In this document: piece after piece, positions 1 through 6,577 of the stretch
How positions within the stretch are numbered: position 1 is the first letter of the stretch
How the letters are laid out: every line of letters starts with the position of its first letter
Source of the DNA: Bacteroidetes bacterium UBA6161
Lineage (GTDB): Bacteria; Bacteroidota; Bacteroidia; NS11-12g; UBA955
NCBI GenBank assembly: GCA_002422315.1
Contig: DIUJ01000009.1
Location: 1-7,927 of the forward strand
Reading direction: 5' to 3'
DNA: 7,927 bases
Notes under the pieces: model-generated
Seen by the model: the letters and a program-made list of their open reading frames with translations, nothing else
The model's database searches: none
What the model was told of the DNA's origin: nothing
Program-made: the position numbers and the translations under genes

Positions 1-146
1 AGGTATATATAAACAAGCCTAGGAGGATAGAATATATTTTTTACCCAAAATAAACATTAGCGTTTTTAGCCCTTTGGATGATGACGATTAATGTCACATT
101 CTGACCTATGCTTCAGAGAGCTGACGACCTTGACAAAAATTTGTTC

Positions 147-172
147 AAAAAGAGCACTAAAAAAAGTCTCTT
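147..172 (-). terminator. Possible second intrinsic terminator after uvrB
   Basis: On the minus strand AAGAGACT pairs with AGTGCTCTT (one bulged G) around a six-T loop. Three more T and a G follow the stem. It lies about 130 bases past the uvrB stop and behind another hairpin, so it would be a backup terminator. The stem is short, and no transcript data support it. Confidence 0.35.
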
Positions 173-203
173 CTAACTACAAAAATTAAAAAACAAGGAT
201 GAA

Positions 204-238
204 CAAAACTTAGTCTTTTTATTAAACTAAAAACTAAG
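204..238 (-). terminator. Possible intrinsic terminator of uvrB
   Basis: On the minus strand CTTAGT (238-233) pairs with ACTAAG (214-209), three further A-T pairs sit inside after one mismatch, and the stem is followed by TTTTG. It begins about 60 bases past the uvrB stop codon. The stem is AT-rich and weakly stable, so the call rests on position, orientation and the T tract. Confidence 0.4.
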
Positions 239-300
239 ATTACGCATATTGCATTTCTACCTACCCAAGATGTAAGGGGTTGCTTTATTTAAAACCACCA

Positions 301-2325
301 CTAAATTACTTTAATTCTTTCTTTTAGTTCTTCCCATTGGTCTCTTAGTCTGGCTGCTTCCATAAATTCCATTTCTTTGGCTGCGCGCATCATTGCTTTT
401 TCTGTTTCCTTTGCTGCTTTTTCTAATTCTTTTTTCGACATGTAATTAAAAGTAGGGTCTGCAGCCATAGAAATAGACTCTACGGGTTCATACTTCGATA
501 CCTCTTCATGTTTTATGGAATCTGCCACAGAGGTTTGTTTAAGTATCATCTCATTGCTTTTGCTCACCGTTTTAGGCACAATGCCATGCAAAGTATTGTA
601 TTCCATCTGTTTTTCTCTTCTTCTTTCTGTCTCTTCTATGGTTTTGCTCATGGCATCTGTTATACGGTCGGCGTACATTATTACCTTGCCCCTGTCGTTC
701 CTAGCGGCCCTTCCTATGGTTTGTACCAAGCTGGTCACAGAGCGTAAAAAACCTTCTTTGTCGGCATCCATAATAGCCACTAAGCTAACCTCCGGCAGGT
801 CCAAGCCCTCTCTTAGCAGGTTTATACCTACCAGTACATCTATTACCCCAAGGCGCAACTCTCTCAGAATTTCTACCCTATCCAAGGTTTTAACCTCAGA
901 ATGTATGTATTTGGTTTTTATTCCAATTCCTGTTAGGTACTTTGTGAGTTCCTCTGCCATCCTTTTAGTTAGCGTAGTTACCAATACCCGGTCGCCCATC
1001 TTTATAGTTTTGTCAATTTCATCCAACAAATCGTCTACTTGATTCTGACAAGGCCTAACCTCTATTACGGGGTCTAAAAGTCCAGTAGGCCTTATCAACT
1101 GCTCCACAACCAAGCCTTCCGAGTCGCTAATCTCAAAATCGGCAGGGGTAGCACTCACATAAACCGTTTGAGGAACTATAGAATAAAATTCATCGAATGT
1201 AAGGGGTCTATTGTCCATCGCTGCGGGCAATCTAAACCCATATTCTACTAAATTTGTTTTGCGGGAACGGTCCCCTCCATACATGGCTCGTATTTGTGGG
1301 ATACTCACATGGCTTTCGTCCACTACAAGTAAAAAATCATTAGGGAAGTAATCTAACAAGCAGAAAGGTCTTTCCCCCGGGTTTCTTCTATCCATATACC
1401 TACTGTAGTTTTCTATGCCACTACAGTAGCCAAGCTCCCTAATCATTTCTAAATCAAAGTTTACTCTTTCTTCGAGTCTTTTGGCTTCTAGGTTTTTTCC
1501 TACGCTTTTAAAATACTCCATTTGTGCAACTAGGTCGTCTTGTACTTCTCGTATCACTTGCTGAAGTCTGTCTTTGGGAGAAACATAAATATTGGCAGGG
1601 AAAATAGCCACTTGTTCCATAGAATTTAAGGTATGACCGTGTTCCACATCAAATTGTAGAATTTCTTCAATTTCGTCTCCAAAAAACAAAATTCTAATAC
1701 CATAGTCAGCATAGGCCGGAAACACATCTACAGTGTCTCCTTTTACCCTAAAATTTCCTCTTTTAAAATCGGCAGTAGTTCGGGAATATAGACAACCCAC
1801 AAGGGCGTACAAAAGAGCCTGCCTACTTATTATCTGTCCTTGGGCAAGCCTTATAATACTCCCTTCAAAGTCTTTTGGGTTTCCTGCGCCATAAATACAA
1901 GAAACGGATGCCACTACTATTACATCCCTTCTGCCCGAGAGGAGAGATGAAATGGTTTTTAGCCTAAACTTTTCTATTTCTTCGTTTATATTTAGGTCTT
2001 TTTCTATGTAGGTATTGGAAGAGGGTATAAATGCCTCTGGCTGATAGTAGTCGTAGTAGGATACGAAATATTCCACAGCACTATCTGGGAAAAAATGGCA
2101 AAACTCTCCATATAGTTGGGCTACGAGTGTTTTGTTATGACTTAAAACAAGGGTGGGTTTTTGGACTTTCTCTATTACATTGGCCATAGTAAAAGTTTTT
2201 CCAGAACCTGTTACACCCAATAAAGTTTGAGCTTTTTGCCCTCCATTTATTCCCTCTACGAGTTGTTTTATGGCATTGGGTTGGTCGCCTGTAGGGCTAA
2301 ATTCTGAAACAAGTTTAAATGGCAT
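301..2325 (-). CDS. uvrB: UvrABC excision repair system, DNA damage-verifying helicase subunit UvrB
   Basis: UvrB takes damaged DNA from UvrA, uses ATP to probe the strand for a lesion, and recruits UvrC for incision in cytoplasmic nucleotide excision repair. The 674-residue protein has the normal family length and order. Walker A GVTGSGKT is at 37-44. The beta-hairpin that inserts between the strands lies around 89-101, with its tyrosine-rich SYYDYYQPEAF. DESH of motif II is at 336-339, and helicase motif VI QTIGRAAR is at 535-542. A C-terminal UVR helical domain, about 632-670, would contact UvrC. The start is well placed because MPFKLVSEFSPTGDQP matches the family N-terminus and no earlier in-frame start lies close. 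There is no Shine-Dalgarno sequence; a -10-like element sits directly upstream. The gene appears monocistronic: the sdh operon upstream has its own terminator. All key motifs seem intact, so it should be functional. Confidence 0.98.
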   Translation of the reverse strand: MPFKLVSEFSPTGDQPNAIKQLVEGINGGQKAQTLLGVTGSGKTFTMANVIEKVQKPTLVLSHNKTLVAQLYGEFCHFFPDSAVEYFVSYYDYYQPEAFIPSSNTYIEKDLNINEEIEKFRLKTISSLLSGRRDVIVVASVSCIYGAGNPKDFEGSIIRLAQGQIISRQALLYALVGCLYSRTTADFKRGNFRVKGDTVDVFPAYADYGIRILFFGDEIEEILQFDVEHGHTLNSMEQVAIFPANIYVSPKDRLQQVIREVQDDLVAQMEYFKSVGKNLEAKRLEERVNFDLEMIRELGYCSGIENYSRYMDRRNPGERPFCLLDYFPNDFLLVVDESHVSIPQIRAMYGGDRSRKTNLVEYGFRLPAAMDNRPLTFDEFYSIVPQTVYVSATPADFEISDSEGLVVEQLIRPTGLLDPVIEVRPCQNQVDDLLDEIDKTIKMGDRVLVTTLTKRMAEELTKYLTGIGIKTKYIHSEVKTLDRVEILRELRLGVIDVLVGINLLREGLDLPEVSLVAIMDADKEGFLRSVTSLVQTIGRAARNDRGKVIMYADRITDAMSKTIEETERRREKQMEYNTLHGIVPKTVSKSNEMILKQTSVADSIKHEEVSKYEPVESISMAADPTFNYMSKKELEKAAKETEKAMMRAAKEMEFMEAARLRDQWEELKERIKVI

Positions 2326-2329
2326 TCTG

Positions 2330-2337
2330 CAAAAATA
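2330..2337 (-). promoter_or_regulatory. Candidate uvrB promoter, -7 element TATTTTTG
   Basis: On the minus strand TATTTTTG fits the Bacteroidota -7 consensus TAnnTTTG exactly. Its last base is only 4 bases before the uvrB ATG, so if used, transcription would start at or within a few bases of the start codon. I find no good TTTG -33 element at the usual 19-21 base spacing, which lowers confidence. No SOS-type operator was recognised. Confidence 0.45.
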
Positions 2338-2591
2338 TCTTAAATAAAGGAATAGTATAGGTTTTACTTAAATTAATCCATAAAGGTATGCCAATTGTGT
2401 GCTCAAATATTTTTATGACCAACAACTTGTAAATATAAAATTATCAGACCTGTATAACCCTGCTTTCTCCTACTGTTTTTGTCATCTTTTTGCAGAGGAA
2501 GGGCAAAAAATCCACAAGCTTTGTATGGGGAACGCGCCAAAAACATAATTCCGTATTGATTATAAACCCCGGGGCTATCCATCTTTTTCCT

Positions 2592-2650
2592 TTGGATGGT
2601 ATTGCGTACCCCTCCCAAAGATTCTTTGGAATTGGCTAACCACCATCCAA
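2592..2650. repeat. Nested inverted repeat (9-bp outer arms, 6-bp inner hairpin)
   Basis: TTGGATGGT (2592-2600) is the exact reverse complement of ACCATCCAA (2642-2650). Inside lies a second hairpin, CCAAAG (2615-2620) and CTTTGG (2624-2629), with a 3-base loop. There is no T tract on either side that would make it a terminator. It could form a cruciform or a structured RNA; function unknown. Confidence 0.6.
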
Positions 2651-2660
2651 CAGATAAAAC

Positions 2661-2733
2661 AGCCCATTAAAACGGTTTGCGTTTTTTGCCAATTATTTAA
2701 TTTCCTCGGTTCCCAAGGTTGAAACCGTGGGCT
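2661..2733. repeat. REP-like imperfect inverted repeat
   Basis: AGCCCA (2661-2666) and CGGTTT (2673-2678) pair exactly with TGGGCT (2728-2733) and AAACCG (2722-2727), giving a 12-bp stem with a 6-base bulge. An alternative smaller stem uses CGGTT (2707-2711) with AACCG (2723-2727). An 11-base direct repeat, TGCGTTTTTTG, occurs at 2678-2688 and 2741-2751, each followed by GCCAAT (directly in the first copy, after a short insert in the second). The pattern resembles short palindromic repeats scattered between genes, but copy number cannot be judged from one window. Confidence 0.5.
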
Positions 2734-2770
2734 ATATGGATGCGTTTTTTGTTATCGCCAATCAGAAGAA

Positions 2771-2799
2771 CAAAAAAGCCCCGGACAAATGCCGAGGCT
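2771..2799 (-). terminator. Intrinsic terminator of the sdhCAB operon
   Basis: In minus-strand RNA, AGCCUCGG pairs with CCGGGGCU around a 7-base loop (CAUUUGU), with one G-U pair, and a run of six U (the first in the stem) follows. The plus strand would have a C-A mismatch at the same place and no T tract, so the element is directional. It lies about 33 bases after the sdhB stop codon, exactly where the operon should end. Confidence 0.85.
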
Positions 2800-2831
2800 A
2801 TATAAAATTCTAAGAAAGAAGAAACTACAAC

Positions 2832-3581
2832 TTATTTGCTCGAAAAAGAAGCAGACAGATATTCTCTGTTTAATCTAGCTATGTTCTCTAAGCTTATTTC
2901 TTTAGGGCATTCTGCCGCACAAGCACCCGTATTGGTACATGCACCAAATCCTTCTTTATCCATTTGTTCTACCATTTTCAGAACCCTTTCTTTACGCTCC
3001 GGTGCTCCTTGAGGCAAAAGTGCAAACTGAGAAACTTTAGCACTCACAAAAAGCATTGCAGAAGAGTTTTTACAAGCTGCTACGCAAGCACCACATCCAA
3101 TACAAGTAGCAGCATCAAAAGCCATGTCTGCATTTTCTTTTGGAACAGGAATAGCGTTTGCATCAATAGTATTTCCACTGGTATTTACAGAAACAAAGCC
3201 ACCTGCTTGTTGGATTCTATCAAAAGCGCCTCTGTCTACAACAAGGTCTTTAAGCACAGGAAAAGCGTTGGCTCTAAAAGGTTCTATAAAAATAGTGTCT
3301 CCATCTTTAAACTCACGCATGTGGAGTTGGCAAGTAGTAACCGCATCGCTTGGGCCATGCGGTTTTCCGTTTATAACCATGGAACACATTCCGCAAATAC
3401 CTTCTCTACAGTCGTGATCGAAAGCTACAGGTCCTTCATTTTTTTGAACCAATCCTTCATTAAGTACGTCTATCATTTCCAAGAAAGACATATCATCAGT
3501 AATATTGTCAACCTGATAAGTCTTTAACTCCCCTTTAGTTTGGGTGTTGTTTTGTCTCCAGATTTTTAATGTTAATTTCAT
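2832..3581 (-). CDS. sdhB: Succinate dehydrogenase/fumarate reductase iron-sulfur subunit
   Basis: This subunit carries electrons from the flavin of SdhA to the haem and quinone sites of SdhC, on the cytoplasmic face of the inner membrane. The 249 residues show an N-terminal plant-type ferredoxin domain with [2Fe-2S] ligands Cys58, Cys63, Cys66 and Cys84. A C-terminal helical domain holds CIGCGACVAAC (Cys160, 163, 166, 170) and CTNTGACAAECP (Cys215, 221, 225). By family precedent the [4Fe-4S] cluster uses 160, 163, 166 and 225, and the [3Fe-4S] cluster uses 170, 215 and 221. All ligands are present. It is the last gene of the operon, 12 bases after sdhA, and is preceded by the only Shine-Dalgarno-like sequence among the three sdh genes. 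An intrinsic terminator follows. Confidence 0.96.
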   Translation of the reverse strand: MKLTLKIWRQNNTQTKGELKTYQVDNITDDMSFLEMIDVLNEGLVQKNEGPVAFDHDCREGICGMCSMVINGKPHGPSDAVTTCQLHMREFKDGDTIFIEPFRANAFPVLKDLVVDRGAFDRIQQAGGFVSVNTSGNTIDANAIPVPKENADMAFDAATCIGCGACVAACKNSSAMLFVSAKVSQFALLPQGAPERKERVLKMVEQMDKEGFGACTNTGACAAECPKEISLENIARLNREYLSASFSSK

Positions 3582-3589
3582 AAATTTAG

Positions 3590-3595
3590 TTCCTT
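3590..3595 (-). promoter_or_regulatory. Weak ribosome binding site of sdhB (AAGGAA)
   Basis: AAGGAA on the minus strand lies 8 bases before the sdhB ATG and overlaps the sdhA stop codon. It supports this start and suggests coupled translation of sdhA and sdhB. The match to the anti-Shine-Dalgarno sequence is partial. Confidence 0.4.
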
Positions 3596-5603
3596 ATTTA
3601 TAACTTCTTTGTACCAATTTAATATTTTCAAATTTCAAGTCTTCTTTATGAAGAACCGCTTTGCTAGGTTCGCCAGTATATTCCCATGCTGAAACAAAAG
3701 CAAAATCATTGTCGTCTCTTAATGCTTCTCCATCTGGGGTTTGGTATTCCTCTCTGAAGTGTCCTCCACACGACTCGTTTCTGGTAAGTGCATCCAAGCA
3801 CATTAGTTCTCCAAGTTCAAGAAAATCTGCTACACGCAATGCTTTTTCTAGTTCAGTATTCAGTTCGTTTGCGGCTCCTGTAACTTTTACATCTCTCCAA
3901 AACTCTTCTCTTAATGCACTAATTTGCGCTATCGCTTTTTTCAATCCTTCTTCGGTACGAGCCATTCCGCACTCATCCCACATAATTTTACCCAATCTTC
4001 TATGAAAAGAGTCAACAGTTTGAGACCCATTAATGCTCAGTAGTTTTTGAATAGTTTCATTAACTTCCTTCTCTGCGGTTTCGAATGCTGGATGGTTTTC
4101 GGAAATTTTACCTGTTCTAATATCATCTGCCAAATACTCTCCAATGGTATAAGGGAGCACAAAATACCCATCTGCCAAGCCCTGCATAAGAGCAGAAGCA
4201 CCAAGTCTGTTTGCACCGTGGTCAGAGAAATTTGCCTCACCACAAGCATATAGTCCCGGAACAGTAGTCATTAGGTTATAATCTACCCATATACCGCCCA
4301 TGGTATAGTGTACCGCAGGATAAATTTTCATCGGTGTTTTGTATGGATTGTCTGCTGTAATTTTTTCATACATTTGGAAAAGGTTGCCATATTTTTTCTC
4401 TACTACCTTTGTACCAAGTTCTATAACTTGTTCTTTGGTAGCGTTTTTCATGCCTTTCATGTTGGCTTCTATTTCTCCATAGCGTTCTATAGCGCTAGCA
4501 AAGTCCAGGTACACTGCCTCTCCTGTTGCGTTTACACCAAAACCAGCGTCGCATCTTTCTTTTGCTGCTCTGGAAGCCACGTCTCTAGGCACAAGATTTC
4601 CAAAAGAAGGGTATCTTCTTTCTAAATAGTAATCTCTATCTGCCTCTGCTATTTCTGTTGGTTTTTTCTTCCCTTGGCGTATTGCTTCTGCATCTTCCAA
4701 TTTAGCGGGAACCCAAATCCTTCCGTCGTTTCTAAGCGACTCAGACATAAGGGTAAGTTTAGACTGATAATGACCAGAAACAGGAATACATGTTGGGTGT
4801 ATTTGTGTAAAGCAAGGGTTGGCCATAAACGCACCTTTCTTATGTGCCTTCCAAGCCGCGGTTACGTTAGAACCCATAGCGTTGGTAGACAGGAAGAATA
4901 CGTTTCCGTATCCTCCAGTACACAAGGCCACTGCGTGTGCAGAGTGTCTTTCAATCTCACCCGTTACATTATTTCTAGCTATAATTCCCCTACATTTTCC
5001 ATCCACCAACACCACATCTAACATCTCGTGGCGGTTGTATAATTTAATATTTCCTTTGCCTATTTGACGAGACATTGCTGAATATGCGCCCAATAAAAGC
5101 TGCTGCCCTGTTTGCCCTTTGGCATAAAAAGTTCTAGATACCTGCACGCCACCAAAGGAACGGTTGTCCAATAAACCACCATATTCACGGGCAAAAGGAA
5201 CGCCTTGTGCTACACATTGGTCTATAATACTAGCCGAAACTTCTGCAAGCCTATACACGTTTGCTTCTCTAGAGCGATAGTCGCCTCCTTTTATGGTATC
5301 ATAAAACAAACGGTACACAGAGTCGCCGTCGTTTTGATAGTTTTTAGCTGCATTAATACCTCCTTGAGCAGCAATAGAGTGTGCCCTTCTTGGAGAATCC
5401 TGAAAGCAAAATGCTTTAACTTTATAGCCCATTTCGGCAAGAGTTGCAGCAGCCGAGGCACCTGCAAGACCTGTACCTACTACAATAACGTCTATTTGTC
5501 TTTTGTTAGCTGGGTTTACCAATCTAACAGAATTTTTATGTTTACTCCATTTGTCGGCTAAAGGCCCCTCCGGAATTCTTGAGTTTAATTTATCGCTTGT
5601 CAT
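3594..5603 (-). CDS. sdhA: Succinate dehydrogenase/fumarate reductase flavoprotein subunit
   Basis: The catalytic subunit interconverts succinate and fumarate using covalently bound FAD, on the cytoplasmic side of the membrane complex. In 669 residues it shows the FAD-binding Rossmann motif VVGTGLAGASAA (41-52), the histidine expected to bind FAD covalently (His75 in RRAHSIAAQGG), and the capping-domain HPT motif (His269). The RDVASR motif (340-345) contains the likely catalytic arginine. Substrate-binding His432 (VHYTMGG) and Arg466 (GANRLGASAL) are also present. The N-terminus (IPEGPLADKW, VNPANKR) and overall length fit the long form typical of Bacteroidota with a single dihaem membrane subunit. 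It follows sdhC by 24 bases without a clear Shine-Dalgarno sequence and precedes sdhB by 12. Sequence alone does not fix the physiological direction; the sdh name reflects the usual aerobic role. Confidence 0.96.
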   Translation of the reverse strand: MTSDKLNSRIPEGPLADKWSKHKNSVRLVNPANKRQIDVIVVGTGLAGASAAATLAEMGYKVKAFCFQDSPRRAHSIAAQGGINAAKNYQNDGDSVYRLFYDTIKGGDYRSREANVYRLAEVSASIIDQCVAQGVPFAREYGGLLDNRSFGGVQVSRTFYAKGQTGQQLLLGAYSAMSRQIGKGNIKLYNRHEMLDVVLVDGKCRGIIARNNVTGEIERHSAHAVALCTGGYGNVFFLSTNAMGSNVTAAWKAHKKGAFMANPCFTQIHPTCIPVSGHYQSKLTLMSESLRNDGRIWVPAKLEDAEAIRQGKKKPTEIAEADRDYYLERRYPSFGNLVPRDVASRAAKERCDAGFGVNATGEAVYLDFASAIERYGEIEANMKGMKNATKEQVIELGTKVVEKKYGNLFQMYEKITADNPYKTPMKIYPAVHYTMGGIWVDYNLMTTVPGLYACGEANFSDHGANRLGASALMQGLADGYFVLPYTIGEYLADDIRTGKISENHPAFETAEKEVNETIQKLLSINGSQTVDSFHRRLGKIMWDECGMARTEEGLKKAIAQISALREEFWRDVKVTGAANELNTELEKALRVADFLELGELMCLDALTRNESCGGHFREEYQTPDGEALRDDNDFAFVSAWEYTGEPSKAVLHKEDLKFENIKLVQRSYK

Positions 5604-5627
5604 TTTTATTTAAACTTTACTTAACTA

Positions 5628-6392
5628 TTAATTTAAAAACATGTAAACAGGTATAATTGCAAATGCCAAAGGCACAATTACTGCCATAACAATACCCAAA
5701 GACCTAATTAATGGGTTGTATTTGGGATGGTTTATACCAAGGCTTTGAAAAGCACTTGCAAACCCATGCCACAAATGGAACATAATTGCAAACATGCTTA
5801 ATACATAGAAAATCACAAAAATCACATTGCTAAATGTTTCTTTTACTTTCAGATACAGGTCTTTTGCGATTAAAACTTGGTGTGTCTCAGAAACAATATT
5901 TACCGATTTTGTTACCCCAGAAATCTCTTCTACATTTATTTGTTCTGGATTAGCAAATTCAATGGTATATTTTTTCCAAGGGGTTTCGCCAAATTTGTAG
6001 CTAAACCAAAAATCGCTCATGTGCACTACTATGAATGCCAAAATGATTGTACCTAAAATACCCATGTTTCTTGATGTCCAGTGGCTGTTGCTATTGCCTG
6101 CATCCACAGCATATTTCACATTTCTGGTTTTTTTATTTTCTACAGCCAAGGCCAAACCTTTTACAGCGTGAAGAATAATAATAGCATACAAACCCCAAGA
6201 AACTGTTTTGATCAGAGGATTTGTGGTCATAAATACCGCATAAGCATTGAATGAAAAACCTGAATCTGCTTTCAGAAGCTGAAGGTTTCCTATTAAATGC
6301 ACCACAAGAAAACTTGTTAAAAACAATCCAGTCAGCGACATAAGTAGTTTTTTGCCGATACTTGAATTAAAAATTGATAGAATTGAGCTCAT
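5628..6392 (-). CDS. sdhC: Succinate dehydrogenase cytochrome b558-family membrane anchor subunit
   Basis: The membrane anchor binds two b-type haems and exchanges electrons with quinone. Five hydrophobic helices are visible at about 15-36, 62-84, 108-130, 188-212 and 228-253, the arrangement of the single-subunit, dihaem (class B) anchors of Bacillus and Wolinella. No separate sdhD is present, as expected for this class. Likely haem ligands are His32, His75, His124 and His206 (in MFHLWHG; His209 is a less likely alternative). The helix 3-helix 4 connection, about 131-187, is long for the family as I remember it. Glutamates equivalent to Glu66 and Glu180 of the Wolinella fumarate reductase are not evident. 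It is the first gene of the operon, with a promoter-like element about 33 bases upstream of the ATG. Confidence 0.93.
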   Translation of the reverse strand: MSSILSIFNSSIGKKLLMSLTGLFLTSFLVVHLIGNLQLLKADSGFSFNAYAVFMTTNPLIKTVSWGLYAIIILHAVKGLALAVENKKTRNVKYAVDAGNSNSHWTSRNMGILGTIILAFIVVHMSDFWFSYKFGETPWKKYTIEFANPEQINVEEISGVTKSVNIVSETHQVLIAKDLYLKVKETFSNVIFVIFYVLSMFAIMFHLWHGFASAFQSLGINHPKYNPLIRSLGIVMAVIVPLAFAIIPVYMFLN

Positions 6393-6424
6393 AATATAAT
6401 GTTGTCTGTAGTTATTTTCGTTCG

Positions 6425-6432
6425 CAAATTTA
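6425..6432 (-). promoter_or_regulatory. Candidate sdhCAB promoter, -7 element TAAATTTG
   Basis: TAAATTTG on the minus strand matches TAnnTTTG exactly and would place the transcript start about 28 bases before sdhC. A TTTG lies upstream (6447-6444) but only 11 bases away, too close for a standard -33 element, so the promoter may need an activator or use a poor -33 site. Confidence 0.5.
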
Positions 6433-6526
6433 TCATTCTAGTTCAAATAGTGTGTTTTTTTACACCAATTTTACATAATTTAAATTTGTTCTATTTTAGA
6501 AAGCAAACAAGCTAAGTTTAAAAATG

Positions 6527-6557
6527 TTTCAAGATATAAGCTATTTACTTAGATTTG
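6527..6557 (+). promoter_or_regulatory. Candidate pyrD promoter, -7 element TAGATTTG
   Basis: TAGATTTG (6550-6557) matches TAnnTTTG exactly; TTTC at 6527-6530, 19 bases upstream, is a one-mismatch -33 element. The predicted leader is about 17 bases. A second exact -7 match, TAAATTTG at 6481-6488, could serve as an upstream alternative. The region is shared with the divergent sdhC promoter. Confidence 0.55.
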
Positions 6558-6577
6558 CGGCCCATTAACAGGTATTT

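Larger units (their letters stand above)
1..300. other. Gene-free region downstream of uvrB
   Basis: I see no coding sequence or tRNA here; all frames are interrupted and AT-rich. The right part holds two minus-strand hairpins that look like terminators for uvrB (listed separately). The left part (about 60-140) is richer in G and C and carries TGAC at 82, 102 and 122, spaced exactly 20 bases apart, with a further TGAC at 131 and an inverted GTCA at 93. This could be a regulatory region for a gene beyond the left edge, or chance. An AGGAGG at 21-26 has no start codon at a usable distance. Confidence 0.6.
2338..2770. other. Repeat-rich intergenic region between uvrB and the sdh operon
   Basis: About 430 bases without a convincing gene. 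A 71-codon open frame on the minus strand (2403-2618) shows no recognisable family, no Shine-Dalgarno sequence and overlaps palindromic DNA, so I do not call it. The right half contains nested inverted repeats and short direct repeats, and is locally richer in G and C than other intergenic DNA here, including the palindrome CCCCGGGG at 2567-2574. GGCTAT recurs at 2573-2578, 2730-2735 and, beyond this region, 2796-2801. This looks like an accumulation of short dispersed elements or a decayed sequence, not a gene. Confidence 0.5.

Noticed and set aside
21..26. Perfect AGGAGG Shine-Dalgarno-like sequence
   Set aside because: No start codon at a proper distance on the plus strand and no open frame follows; likely chance.
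130..148. Small hairpin TTGACAAA/TTTGTTCAA as an operator or terminator
   Set aside because: Bulged, with a loop of only a few bases and no T tract on either strand; low information in AT-rich DNA.
515..1042. 175-codon plus-strand frame inside uvrB
   Set aside because: Antisense to a well-supported gene, with serine-rich low-information composition typical of shadow frames.
2403..2618. 71-codon minus-strand open frame between uvrB and sdhB
   Set aside because: No recognisable domain, no ribosome binding site, and its 5' end lies in palindromic repeat DNA. It may be a chance frame within a dispersed repeat; conservation of the amino acid sequence in relatives would be needed to revive it.
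2678..2751. Two TGCGTTTTTTG copies as a CRISPR fragment or target-site duplication
   Set aside because: Only two copies, T-rich, unequal flanks, and no regular spacer series or mobile gene between them.
2964..3527. 187-codon plus-strand frame inside sdhB
   Set aside because: Antisense to the iron-sulfur subunit whose cluster ligands are all intact; no family recognised.
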